Shown piece by piece: positions 8,556 through 16,820 of a stretch of 64,000 nt of DNA. This DNA comes from Oligoflexia bacterium. Its GTDB lineage: Bacteria; Bdellovibrionota; Bdellovibrionia; JABDDW01. A program made the position numbers and the translations under genes. Every line of letters starts with the position of its first letter. Positions within the stretch are counted from its first letter, which is position 1. The stretch is from the NCBI GenBank assembly GCA_016715815.1, contig JADJXN010000001.1, forward strand, positions 504,001 through 568,000, read 5' to 3'. The notes under the pieces were generated by a model. That model saw only the letters and a list, made by a program, of their open reading frames with translations, had not been told where the DNA came from and made no database searches.

Positions 8556-9820
8556 TGTTCAAAAAAACCGTTCTTGATTCAGGAATTACGGTTGTTACAG
8601 AAGCCCACAAGCATCAAAAGTCGGTGAGTGTGGGCGTTTTTGTATGCTCAGGGACCCGTGATGAGAAAAAATCTGAAATGGGGGCTTCTCACTTTGTTGA
8701 GCACATGGTTTTTAAGGGTACAAAAAACCGATCAGCTTATGAAATTTCCCGTTGCCTTGAGGCTGTAGGTGGGGACCTTAATGCCTACACCACTCGGGAA
8801 TATACCTGTTTTCATGCGACCTCTCTAAAAAAAGATCTTAAATTGGACATTGAGGTTTTAGGGGATCTAGTTACGAACGCACTTTTTAGACAAAAAGATT
8901 TTGATAAAGAGAGAAGTGTTATTTTGCAAGAAGTAGCTATGACAGAAGACACTCCTGAAGAATATATATTTGATGTGTTTTTTGAAAAGTTATATCCAGG
9001 TCAATCTATGGGGTGGCCTATTTTAGGATCAGAAGCTAGTTTAAAAAATATGAAGCGTAGGGATTTAATTAATTTTTATAAATCCCATTTTGTTGGCTCT
9101 AACATAATTGTAGCTGCAGCAGGAGCATTAGAGCATGACGAAGTTATAGAGAATGTTAAAAAATATATTAAGGTAAAAAAAGGACGTAAAATAGCCTCTA
9201 AGAGGAGGCATGCAAAGTTTAATCCCATTAAAGACGTTCTAGTAAAACAAAGTGAGCAAACCCATGTGCTTGTTGGTTTTGATGGCCTAGGCTTTGCCGA
9301 TGACAGCCGTTATGATGCTTTTGTTTTAAATGCCTGGCTTGGCGGCGGGATGAGTTCTAAACTTTATCAAAGCATACGCGAGAAAAAAGGTCTTGCTTAC
9401 ACAGTTTATTCTCAAATGATGACACTTACGGATGGGGGGCTACTTACAATTTACGCAGGTACAGAAGCCCAGAGTGTTGATAGGGTTTTAAATTCCATTT
9501 TTGATGACGTAAAAAAGGTAAAAAGCCAAAAAATTACAAAAAGTCATTTAGATCTTTTTAAAAACCAAGTAGCTGGTGGAATTTTACTTGGCAGCGATGA
9601 TATGGAAAATAGAATGAATTCCTTGGGTGTTAACGAAATGACTTTTGGGGATTATATTCCAATTGAAAAAGTGGTGGATGGTATTAATACTGTCACTGCT
9701 AATGAAATTGGTGAGATTGCAGAAAAACTTTTAGACTATAAAAAAATGGCAGTTTTAGTTATGGGTAAAGTAAATCCAAGACAAGTTAAAAAAATAATAG
9801 AAAATCAAAGGGGGTTTTAA
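8555..9820 (+). CDS. M16 family zinc peptidase (processing-peptidase-like)
   Basis: A single-module M16B peptidase of 421 aa, the bacterial relative of mitochondrial processing peptidase. The inverted zinc motif HxxEH is at H46-F-V-E-H50, and the distal Glu region (ERSVILQEVAMTED) is present. The C-terminal half contains the R-x-x-x-G-L-A-Y-x-V-Y-S motif (IREKKGLAYTVYSQ) that binds substrate ends. It follows pnp by a TAATG overlap, an arrangement seen widely from Firmicutes to deltaproteobacteria. Its natural substrate is not known from sequence. No signal peptide is seen, so a cytoplasmic location is likely. Confidence 0.93.
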   Translation: MFKKTVLDSGITVVTEAHKHQKSVSVGVFVCSGTRDEKKSEMGASHFVEHMVFKGTKNRSAYEISRCLEAVGGDLNAYTTREYTCFHATSLKKDLKLDIEVLGDLVTNALFRQKDFDKERSVILQEVAMTEDTPEEYIFDVFFEKLYPGQSMGWPILGSEASLKNMKRRDLINFYKSHFVGSNIIVAAAGALEHDEVIENVKKYIKVKKGRKIASKRRHAKFNPIKDVLVKQSEQTHVLVGFDGLGFADDSRYDAFVLNAWLGGGMSSKLYQSIREKKGLAYTVYSQMMTLTDGGLLTIYAGTEAQSVDRVLNSIFDDVKKVKSQKITKSHLDLFKNQVAGGILLGSDDMENRMNSLGVNEMTFGDYIPIEKVVDGINTVTANEIGEIAEKLLDYKKMAVLVMGKVNPRQVKKIIENQRGF

Positions 9821-10269
9821 TGAATCCAATTGTTAAAGTTAAAAAGCTGGCTCATTTTAATGGTGAGCTTCCAAAGTACCAAACTAAACATGCAGCTGGC
9901 TGTGATATTTGTGCAGCCCTTAGTGAGCCACTTGTATTAAAACCAGGGCAAAGGGCCCTTGTGCCATCAGGATTGATATTTGAAATTCCTGAAGGTTATG
10001 AAATTCAAGTTCGTCCAAGAAGTGGTTTGGCATTTAAAAATGGAATTTCCTTAGTTAATACCCCAGGCACTATTGATAGTGATTATAGAGGGGAATTAAA
10101 AGTTTTATTAATTAACCACGGGCAAGAGGATTTTATAATTAATAATAAAGATCGTATAGCGCAGCTTATTATCTCTCCAGTTGTTCAAGCTAGTTTTGAG
10201 TTAAGTAGTGAGCTTTCTGAAACAACACGTGGCATAGGTGGATTTGGAAGCACAGGAGTAAGTGTTTAG
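9820..10269 (+). CDS. dut: dUTP diphosphatase
   Basis: Trimeric dUTPase hydrolyses dUTP to dUMP and pyrophosphate, keeping uracil out of DNA and feeding thymidylate synthesis. All five conserved motifs are visible in the 149-aa protein: AAGCDICAA, RPRSGLAFKNGI, GTIDSDYRGELKV, RIAQLIISPV and the C-terminal RGIGGFGSTG. The start overlaps the M16 stop (TAATG). It is the last gene of the nusA-dut run and ends 11 bp from the convergent lipoprotein gene. Confidence 0.97.
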   Translation: MNPIVKVKKLAHFNGELPKYQTKHAAGCDICAALSEPLVLKPGQRALVPSGLIFEIPEGYEIQVRPRSGLAFKNGISLVNTPGTIDSDYRGELKVLLINHGQEDFIINNKDRIAQLIISPVVQASFELSSELSETTRGIGGFGSTGVSV

Positions 10270-10280
10270 TACTACTACTA

Positions 10281-11135
10281 CTACTGTTGTTGGCAAAGAG
10301 GGCCATTGGGGTTGCATCCATTATCTGGTGGGACATAGCAATTAGTATGGGAGTTAATTGTTACAAAGCCAATTCTTGCAACGTTTGAATTTGCTGGGTT
10401 TTTAACATCCAAATAAAGTGCAATCTGATTTGAATTAGGAAATGTAGCAGGAACTGTTGTTATATACCCGGGCTGGCCTTGAGGCGATGTAGGGATGCAG
10501 CTATAAATACCATGAACATCATCTCTTATGCCACTTATTGTAGTCTCTGCTGAGGCAGTGTTTGCATTTGTTGTAATAATAACTTTTGTATTTTGAAAAG
10601 CATCTTTATGCCAAGCCCAGCCCCTTACTGTAATAGTACAATCAGCATTTTGATAAGTTAGTGGGGTTGACTCAAAGGCCAAATCAATAGCGCCATAAGA
10701 TGATGTGCAAGCTGTTGGTGGGTTTGTTGTTTGACTGACAGTAATTGTAAGTGTTGTTGAGGATGAAAAACCCTTGCTGTCTGAAACCGTTAGGTTGATT
10801 ATTTTACTTCCAGTACTTGAGTATGTAAGCTGACAGCTTGGGGAATTAGTGCAAGAGCCTGTGGCTCCATCAGTAATCCAGCTATAATAAAAAGGAGAAG
10901 TTCCGCCACTGACAATAGCTGAAAAAGTAGAGGCTGTATTTACGGTAATACTAGTGTTTCCACTAATAGATGTAGAAACTCCTCTAGGTGGAGGATTATT
11001 ACCAGATGAGCCTAAATTAAGGCCACCAGTGCCATTACTTGAACCGCAGTTTTGGTATTGTAATAAAACAAAACCAAATAGCGCTAAACTTAAGAATTTA
11101 AAGCCTTTTTTAATTTTGCCCCTAACAGATCTCAT
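10281..11135 (-). CDS. Probable lipoprotein with PKD-like domain
   Basis: I do not recognise a specific function. The 284-aa protein begins with a basic stretch and a hydrophobic segment (FLSLALFGFVLLQYQNCG); the Cys in Y-Q-N-C would be lipidated, although this is not a canonical L-A-G-C lipobox. After a Gly/Ser/Pro-rich linker comes an Ig/PKD-like beta domain (about residues 55-135, with SGGTSPFYYSW and NLTVSDSKGFSSS). The C-terminal half (about 140-284) contains five cysteines and no recognised domain. The stop is the first of four tandem TAG codons created by an ACT repeat at 10271-10285. Surface or periplasmic exposure is expected. Confidence 0.75.
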   Translation of the reverse strand: MRSVRGKIKKGFKFLSLALFGFVLLQYQNCGSSNGTGGLNLGSSGNNPPPRGVSTSISGNTSITVNTASTFSAIVSGGTSPFYYSWITDGATGSCTNSPSCQLTYSSTGSKIINLTVSDSKGFSSSTTLTITVSQTTNPPTACTSSYGAIDLAFESTPLTYQNADCTITVRGWAWHKDAFQNTKVIITTNANTASAETTISGIRDDVHGIYSCIPTSPQGQPGYITTVPATFPNSNQIALYLDVKNPANSNVARIGFVTINSHTNCYVPPDNGCNPNGPLCQQQ

Positions 11136-11187
11136 TATTTTGCCCTTAACATATTAATCGGCATAACTAGGCTTTAGCTTTACCAAA

Positions 11188-11304
11188 AGGTAGCAGGTAG
11201 TTTTTGGTAATTATAGACTTATATTTGATTTAAGTTCAGATGCATTATCTTTTCTATTAGCTAAAAAATAACCCATACAATTACCAAAAACTACCTGCTA
11301 CCTT
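11188..11304. repeat. 26-bp perfect inverted repeat with 65-bp spacer
   Basis: The arms are 11188-11213 and 11279-11304; each is the exact reverse complement of the other over 26 bp, with core GGTAGCAGGTAG followed by TTTTTGGTAATT. The left arm also extends into a nested 9-bp hairpin, TTACCAAAA (11181-11189) with TTTTGGTAA (11203-11211). The right arm includes the last codons and stop of the Yip1 gene. The spacer is AT-rich with no ORF. It may be a small non-autonomous repeat element or a long mRNA 3' hairpin for the upstream minus-strand operon; no T-run follows either arm. Confidence 0.8.
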
Positions 11305-11947
11305 CTGTGGCTTCGCCTATTTCTTTGCTGATTTGGTCAAGGCTTTCAGGGGTGTATTCTTGAACCTTAATTTTAGTGCCGGTGGCATCAATAATAACAG
11401 AGTAAAGCCAAAATAGAATTAATATGCCTGCAAGGGTGCCTACAATTTTTGTAACCTTTTTCTTATCCAGCATAAAGTTTTCTACAAGGCCCACTACTAA
11501 TAAAAAAGCTGCCATAACAATACAAATTAAAGCAATTGGTTTTGCAATGGGTGAAACTACTGATAAAAGTTGGGAGGGTATTTTTGCTAACACCACAACA
11601 GTAAATAATTTTTTAAATTCAATCTCTGTTTTTAATAAAAAAAGACAAATGTAATACATAATCCCTGTGATGGTGGCTGAAACAATTAGATTCATGATAG
11701 GGGCAATAATAATTCCACCAAGGATAGCTAAAATATGTCTTGAAACAAGGCCACTTAAAATACCAGTTAAAATGCCAAGGGATATTTCTAAAATTATAAT
11801 AGTCCACCAGTCCCAGTGGGGGGCTCTTTTTATGCCTTCATGGGGGTTTTTTAAATACTGAGGCATAAACAAGAAGACTTCTTTTAAACGAAGCTTAACT
11901 TCGTTCCAGTTAAGTTTAAACCCAGGGGGTGATGGAATTTGTGTCAT
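11291..11947 (-). CDS. Yip1-family integral membrane protein
   Basis: The 218-aa protein has a soluble N-terminal 55 residues with the P-x-x-x-x-x-x-P-H-W-x-W-W motif region (KRAPHWDWWTII), then about five hydrophobic segments (about 50-75, 77-108, 118-135, 140-162 and 172-195), the layout of bacterial Yip1/YIF1-domain inner-membrane proteins. Function in bacteria is unknown. The gene is the third in a tight minus-strand run (beta-barrel, lipase-like, Yip1) with 6-bp spacings, so its role is probably in the envelope. Its last codons lie inside one arm of the 26-bp inverted repeat, so the present C-terminus E-G-S-R may be repeat-derived. Confidence 0.75.
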   Translation of the reverse strand: MTQIPSPPGFKLNWNEVKLRLKEVFLFMPQYLKNPHEGIKRAPHWDWWTIIILEISLGILTGILSGLVSRHILAILGGIIIAPIMNLIVSATITGIMYYICLFLLKTEIEFKKLFTVVVLAKIPSQLLSVVSPIAKPIALICIVMAAFLLVVGLVENFMLDKKKVTKIVGTLAGILILFWLYSVIIDATGTKIKVQEYTPESLDQISKEIGEATEGSR

Positions 11948-11953
11948 ATGAGT

Positions 11954-12712
11954 TTATTTTGCGGACTCCAAGTCCCTTTCTGCAAGGAAAATGCAATGTT
12001 TTAAATAGAACTCGTGGGCTGTTTGCTCAGTCTTAGGCCAAGGTCCTGCTCCAATAACTTGGACATGATCTCCTGGTAAAACGATGAGCTTATCAGAAAT
12101 TTCTTTTGCTATCATTTGAGATATCAGCGGTACAAGACCGTCATTTCTGGGATCTAATTTTTTTGATTTTAAGTATTTTTCTAAAATTTTGTGCTGATAT
12201 TTCAGTTTAGAGTTTAATTCAAATTCTGGATTGCTAACAACTGTAGTTATATAAATATTTTGTTTTTCAAAATTATTTAAGATTTTTTCTGCAGCATGAT
12301 TTGTTAGGGCATCATTTAGCCAAGGTAATAAATATTTTCCTAAATCTGCCCAAGGGGAGCCGCCAAAAGGTGGGCTAATTAAGGTAAGGCTTTCAAACTG
12401 ATCTTTATAGATTTTGCTTAAAAGTAAAGTATCAAGGGTTCCCAGAGAGTGAGCAAAAATATGGATCTTGGGAGATGCTTGAAGAATTTTATCTAATTGT
12501 CTTTTAATTTTTTCTAATCTTTTATTTTGTCGTCCTCTCCAATTAGTTTTAACTTCAAATATTTCATATCCATGAGCTTTTAGATATTCAGGTATTCCAT
12601 GCCAATAATCATAAAAATTAATAAAATTTTTCACCCCATGTATAAAACAAATTGGGTAGCGAGTAAGTAGGCAATTTAGTTTTAATTTTTTAGGGTAATT
12701 TTGTCGTTTCAA
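11954..12712 (-). CDS. Alpha/beta hydrolase, triacylglycerol-lipase-like
   Basis: A 252-aa alpha/beta-hydrolase of the lipase type. The oxyanion-side motif is FIHGV (residues 23-27), the nucleophile elbow is AHSLG with Ser89 (Ala replaces the first Gly of GxSxG, which is common in some lipases), and SPPFGGSPWADL matches the lipase T-P-H-x-G-S-x-x-A-D segment. Candidate Asp and His acids are in D-G-L-V-P and G-D-H-V-Q-V. No signal peptide or export motif is seen. It sits 6 bp from both neighbours in an envelope operon. The substrate (lipid or other ester) cannot be read from sequence. Confidence 0.8.
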   Translation of the reverse strand: MKRQNYPKKLKLNCLLTRYPICFIHGVKNFINFYDYWHGIPEYLKAHGYEIFEVKTNWRGRQNKRLEKIKRQLDKILQASPKIHIFAHSLGTLDTLLLSKIYKDQFESLTLISPPFGGSPWADLGKYLLPWLNDALTNHAAEKILNNFEKQNIYITTVVSNPEFELNSKLKYQHKILEKYLKSKKLDPRNDGLVPLISQMIAKEISDKLIVLPGDHVQVIGAGPWPKTEQTAHEFYLKHCIFLAERDLESAK

Positions 12713-12718
12713 GATATA

Positions 12719-13333
12719 TTAAAAGTGTCCTGATAATTTTATTGCTAAATCAACACTTGAGGGTTCATCACTTGATCCCATAGGTAAATGAGTTGAAATC
12801 TCCACTCCCGCACTCACATCTCCTGATGGCCAATAATCTGCACCAAATACAAAAGCAGTTGCACCACTTTGAAATGAACTAGATTTAGCCACAACGCTAG
12901 TGCCTGGCCGAGATTTAGTTTTAATGCTATAAAATCTGTTACCTAAACCGATACCACCATGGAGAGTAACACCATAAAGAATGGGGCGTTCATATAGTAA
13001 GCGTAATTCAAAGCCATTTGTTGAAAATGTAGTATCTGAAAGTGATGTTTCAGGATAATTTGAAACAAGGGCTTGAGCGATCCAGTTTTGAGAAAATAAA
13101 TCAAGGCCTAAACTTAATTCAAAACCACGTACACCGCCGCTTTCTCTTACTCCTTTAGCTATTTGAAAATCTTGAAATGAGTGCACTAAAGAAGCGCCTA
13201 TATGTATGCGGTTTTCTTCAAAAATACTTGTGCTTTCTTGGTTAACTTTACCGTAGCTTAAGCCAAAATCATCAATTGCAGCAAAGCCTTGAGTGGAAAA
13301 AAGAGCTAAGATAACAAATAAAAATACCTTCAT
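12719..13333 (-). CDS. Predicted outer-membrane beta-barrel protein
   Basis: No named family recognised. The 204-aa protein has a clear signal peptide (MKVFLFVILALFSTQGFA, cleavage near residue 19) and then alternating amphipathic strands rich in Gly and aromatics (RGFELSLGLDLF, FELRLLYERPILYG, GVTLHGGIGLG, VSAGVEISTHLP). It ends in IKLSGHF, a terminal Phe typical of BAM-assembled outer-membrane proteins. Size suggests an eight-stranded barrel. It is the first gene of the run with the lipase-like and Yip1 genes, so a joint role in envelope lipid or protein handling is possible but unproven. Confidence 0.7.
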   Translation of the reverse strand: MKVFLFVILALFSTQGFAAIDDFGLSYGKVNQESTSIFEENRIHIGASLVHSFQDFQIAKGVRESGGVRGFELSLGLDLFSQNWIAQALVSNYPETSLSDTTFSTNGFELRLLYERPILYGVTLHGGIGLGNRFYSIKTKSRPGTSVVAKSSSFQSGATAFVFGADYWPSGDVSAGVEISTHLPMGSSDEPSSVDLAIKLSGHF

Positions 13334-13424
13334 ATATAATCAGTCTACAGGAAACAGATTTTAAAAAATAGTGTCAAAAATATGACTTTGTGGGATTGGT
13401 TTAAAAATGAGATGATAAAAAGGT

Positions 13425-13814
13425 ATGTCAAAGCTAAATTGCTATTGTGCATTTTGTAAGGTTCCAAGACATGTTTATAGAAAGCGACATCTTAGTTTAA
13501 TTAACTACATTCAGGGCTTTAGTCTTAGTATTGTCGCAAGTTTTTTAATTTGGAGACAAATTGATCCACGAGCCCTTGTGATACTTGTTTTAACTTTAAT
13601 GTTTATAGAGATTGGAATACTCATTCGCCGAAGGCTTGAAGCGCCATGTCCACATTGTGGTTTTGACCCATATTTGTACTTAAAAGACCAAAAAGCAGCT
13701 TGTGATAGGGTTAAAATGCATCTTGAGAAAAGACAAGCTGACCCTGATGTATGGCTTGGTAAAAAACCACCCTTGAGGTTTTCTAAAAGATCATCTAAAG
13801 ATATAACTGCTTAA
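13425..13814 (+). CDS. Small membrane protein with split zinc-ribbon cysteines
   Basis: Function unknown. The 129-aa protein has a Cys pair near the N-terminus (C-A-F-C at residues 9-12), one or two hydrophobic segments (about 27-60) and a second Cys pair (CPHC) around residue 74, which together could form one zinc ribbon across a membrane hairpin. The C-terminal tail is basic. It is followed directly by a glycosyltransferase through a TAATG overlap, so the two are probably cotranslated. The start is an ATG just after aaaaagg. Confidence 0.65.
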   Translation: MSKLNCYCAFCKVPRHVYRKRHLSLINYIQGFSLSIVASFLIWRQIDPRALVILVLTLMFIEIGILIRRRLEAPCPHCGFDPYLYLKDQKAACDRVKMHLEKRQADPDVWLGKKPPLRFSKRSSKDITA

Positions 13815-14539
13815 TGAAAAAACTCATAGTGATCCCTACATTTAACGAGCGAGATAATATCGCAGAGCTGGTAAAAGTTATTTTTATTTTACACTCTGAT
13901 GTGAACATTTTAGTTGTTGATGATGGAAGCCCTGACGGTACAGCTGATGTTGTTAAAAATATGCAAAAACAATATACAAATTTACACCTGCTACAAAGAG
14001 CGGGAAAGCAGGGATTGGGTAAAGCTTATATTGCCGGATTTAAGTGGGCATTAGTTCATGATTTTGATTTTATTGTTGAGATGGATGCTGATTGGAGCCA
14101 CCCACCAAGGTATTTAAAAACAATGTTTGAGCTTGGTTTGAAAAATGATTTTGTTATTGGCTCACGCTATGTTTCTGGTGGTGGGGCTGTAAACTGGAGT
14201 TTTTTTAGACAACTTATTTCAAAGTTTGGAAGTTTATACGCACGCTTAATTTTAAGAGTGAAAATAAATGATTTTACTGGAGGCTTTAACGGTTGGAATA
14301 AAAATGTTTTACAAGCCCTTGATTTAGACAGCATTTCCTCTGATGGTTATAGTTTTCAAATTGAAATAAAATACAAGGCTGCAATGTTAGGCTTTAAGTA
14401 CATAGAATTTCCTATTTTATTTGAAGAGCGCCGTGAAGGACAAAGCAAAATGTCTTCAGCTATTGTTAGAGAAGCAATGGTTAAAGTGTGGAAAATACGC
14501 CAAAACAAACAACTTCTACAAAGCCCAGCGAGTAAATAA
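13814..14539 (+). CDS. Family 2 glycosyltransferase, polyprenol-phosphate mannosyltransferase type
   Basis: The 241-aa cytosolic-type GT2 enzyme resembles dolichol/polyprenol-phosphate mannose synthases, which transfer a hexose from a nucleotide sugar to a polyprenyl phosphate carrier. It starts with KKLIVIPTFNERDNI; other motifs are VVDDGSPDGTADV, the metal-binding EMDADWSHPP, SRYVSGG and FTGGFNGW. No C-terminal membrane helices are seen, so it is the short Dpm1 form. The donor sugar and end product are unknown. Its 3' end overlaps the convergent tatD gene by 24 bp. Confidence 0.85.
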   Translation: MKKLIVIPTFNERDNIAELVKVIFILHSDVNILVVDDGSPDGTADVVKNMQKQYTNLHLLQRAGKQGLGKAYIAGFKWALVHDFDFIVEMDADWSHPPRYLKTMFELGLKNDFVIGSRYVSGGGAVNWSFFRQLISKFGSLYARLILRVKINDFTGGFNGWNKNVLQALDLDSISSDGYSFQIEIKYKAAMLGFKYIEFPILFEERREGQSKMSSAIVREAMVKVWKIRQNKQLLQSPASK

Positions 14540-15283
14540 AGTTTTAACATTCTTTTTTAGCTGTGAGCTTAACTCATCAAGAGAAACATTTTTTAGTTCA
14601 GCTACTTTTTCAGCAGTGTGCACTACATAAGCAGGCTCATTTTTTTTACCGCGCATTGGAACAGGAGCTAAAAATGGGGCATCGGTCTCAATAAAAAGAC
14701 GATCAAGAGGGACAGATTTTATAACATGTCTTAAATTTTCTGAGTTTTTAAAAGTGATAACACCACTTACACTAATATAAAAACCTAAATCCAAGCCAAA
14801 ATTACAAAGCTCTTGGCTTCCGGTAAAGCAATGAAAGAGACCATTAACTTTACCCTTATATTTTTTTAAAATACTCATAGTGTCTGCTTCTGCATCACGG
14901 GTGTGAATTTCTATAGGCAAATTTAATTCAATTGCTAACTGAATTTGTTTTTCAAAAACTTCTTTTTGAATATTTTGATCAGAATGATTGTAGTAATAAT
15001 CAAGTCCCATTTCACCAAGACCAACAACATAAGGTTTTTTGGAAAGCTTTTTTATTTTATCTTCAATTTCATTAGAATAAAATTTTGCTTCATGAGGGTG
15101 CACGCCTAAGGTAGCAACTACTTGCGGAAAATATTTTTCTGATATTGTACAAACTTTTTCAAAATCATCTGGGTGACAACCAATAGTAATCATATGGTTT
15201 ACTTTTTGGATCAATGCTTGCTTTAAAACATCCTCTGTGTTTTGCTCAATCATTTCAAGATGCGTGTGCACATCTATCCACAT
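14516..15283 (-). CDS. TatD family metal-dependent DNase
   Basis: TatD enzymes are TIM-barrel Mg2+-dependent nucleases implicated in DNA repair, RNA quality control and D-Tyr-tRNA-independent roles. The 255-aa protein begins with the metal motif IDVHTHLE, followed by GCHPDD, LGVHPHEAKFY, GLGEMGLDYYYN, IHTRDAEADT, HCFTG and ETDAPFLAPVPMRGK, all in family order. It lies 1 bp after metG in the tmk-holB-metG-tatD operon, a common arrangement. Its end overlaps the convergent glycosyltransferase by 24 bp. Confidence 0.93.
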   Translation of the reverse strand: MWIDVHTHLEMIEQNTEDVLKQALIQKVNHMITIGCHPDDFEKVCTISEKYFPQVVATLGVHPHEAKFYSNEIEDKIKKLSKKPYVVGLGEMGLDYYYNHSDQNIQKEVFEKQIQLAIELNLPIEIHTRDAEADTMSILKKYKGKVNGLFHCFTGSQELCNFGLDLGFYISVSGVITFKNSENLRHVIKSVPLDRLFIETDAPFLAPVPMRGKKNEPAYVVHTAEKVAELKNVSLDELSSQLKKNVKTLFTRWAL

Positions 15284-15284
15284 T

Positions 15285-16820
15285 TTATTGAAGCCTCATA
15301 AAAATGGGGGCGCCATGGGTGACCTTTGATTTTTTACCCGCCCCCCACTTAAGAGCACTAATGCCAGAATCTTCTTGACCTAAGCGTTTTAAAATTTCAT
15401 TCACTGTTTGTGGAATAAAAGGGCTTAAAATAAGGCTTGAAAGTCTAATGGCTTCAGCTGAGGCATTTAATACAAAAGCTAGTTCTTCTTTTTTTGTGGC
15501 ATCTTTAGCTAAATGCCAAGGGGCTTTTAATTCTATAAATTTATTAACCAAATTTAAAATTTTAAAAACATCTGTTAAAATTTTATGAAATTCAAATTTT
15601 TCCATCACATCTGTGGTTTTATATAAATCGCAAAGTTTATTAAACTCATTATATATTTCCAAAACAGCTGCATCTGAATTAACGTCAATGGGTTTGTCAA
15701 AAACAATTCCTTCCCGGTTTTTATCTATTAAGTTTAAAGTGCGGCTTACAAGATTTCCTAAATTATTAGCTAAATCTGCATTGGAGCGTTCTTTAAAGCT
15801 TTTTAAGTTAAAATCTCCATCATGCCCCATTGAAAACTCACGGAATAAAAATAATCTAAAGGCATCCTGTCCGTACTGTTCTGTAAAGGCTATAGGTTCT
15901 ATGGTATTACCCAAGCTTTTACTCATTTTTTGACCTTCAATGGTCCACCAGCCATGGGCAAAAATTCTCTTTGGTAAGGGGAGTCCCACACTCATTAAAA
16001 AACAGGGCCAATAAACTGCATGAAAGCGTAAAATATCTTTTCCTACTAAATGAATGGCTTTTGGATTTTTCTCTGTACCCCAAAATTTTTCAAATTTTTT
16101 AGGGTTATTTAGTGGGTCAAGGGCTGAAACATAATTTGTAAGAGCATCAAACCAAACATAAATAACGTGTTTGGGGTTTTTTGGAAAGGGAATGCCCCAG
16201 TTAAATGTAGTTCTACTTATACTTAAATCCCTAATTTCTTCTTCTAAAAAACTTAAAACTTCATTACGTTTTGATTCTGGCAAAATAAAATCAGGATTTT
16301 TTTTAATATGTTCCTTTAGTAGAGGGACATATTTAGAAAGTTTAAAAAAATAATTTTCCTCTTTTATTTTTTTAACCTCTTTTCCGTCAGGAGTTTTACC
16401 ATTTACAAGTTGGCTTTCAGTGAAAAATGTCTCATCAGACACGCAGTACCAGCCTTCATACTGGCCAAGGTAAATATCTCCTTTATTTAAAGATTTTTGA
16501 ATTAAATTTAAAACTGTTTTTTTATGCCTATCCTCTGTGGTGCGAATAAAATCATCAAAAGTAATATTTAATTTTTCCCATGTGTCTCTAAAATGCTTTG
16601 ATACTTCATCAGTAAATTTTTGTGGTGTAGTCCCCTTTTTTTCTGCTGCTTCTTGGATTTTTTCTCCGTGCTCATCTGTGCCTGTAAGAAAATAAACATC
16701 TTTGCCTAAAAAGCGTTCATACCGAGCTAAAACATCTGCGGCAATGGTACAGTAAGCAGTTCCTAGGTGGGGAATGTCGTTAACATAGTAAATGGGTGTA
16801 GTAATATAAAAACTGTTCAT
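15285..16820 (-). CDS. metG: Methionyl-tRNA synthetase (short form)
   Basis: Class I aminoacyl-tRNA synthetase charging tRNA-Met. The signature HIGH appears as H-L-G-T in IPHLGTAY near residue 18, and KMSKS is exact in GQKMSKSLGN. At 511 aa it lacks the C-terminal EMAP-like tRNA-binding domain. The connective-peptide region (YEGWYCVSDETFFTESQL) keeps only one Cys, so the zinc knuckle of the E. coli enzyme is absent, as in Bacillus-type enzymes. It overlaps holB by 4 bp at its start and is followed by tatD after 1 bp. Confidence 0.97.
   Translation of the reverse strand: MNSFYITTPIYYVNDIPHLGTAYCTIAADVLARYERFLGKDVYFLTGTDEHGEKIQEAAEKKGTTPQKFTDEVSKHFRDTWEKLNITFDDFIRTTEDRHKKTVLNLIQKSLNKGDIYLGQYEGWYCVSDETFFTESQLVNGKTPDGKEVKKIKEENYFFKLSKYVPLLKEHIKKNPDFILPESKRNEVLSFLEEEIRDLSISRTTFNWGIPFPKNPKHVIYVWFDALTNYVSALDPLNNPKKFEKFWGTEKNPKAIHLVGKDILRFHAVYWPCFLMSVGLPLPKRIFAHGWWTIEGQKMSKSLGNTIEPIAFTEQYGQDAFRLFLFREFSMGHDGDFNLKSFKERSNADLANNLGNLVSRTLNLIDKNREGIVFDKPIDVNSDAAVLEIYNEFNKLCDLYKTTDVMEKFEFHKILTDVFKILNLVNKFIELKAPWHLAKDATKKEELAFVLNASAEAIRLSSLILSPFIPQTVNEILKRLGQEDSGISALKWGAGKKSKVTHGAPIFMRLQ

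Noticed and set aside
10271..10285. ACT trinucleotide repeat as a phase-variation tract
   Set aside because: Triplet changes would not shift frame, and the repeat lies at and after the stop codon of the lipoprotein gene.
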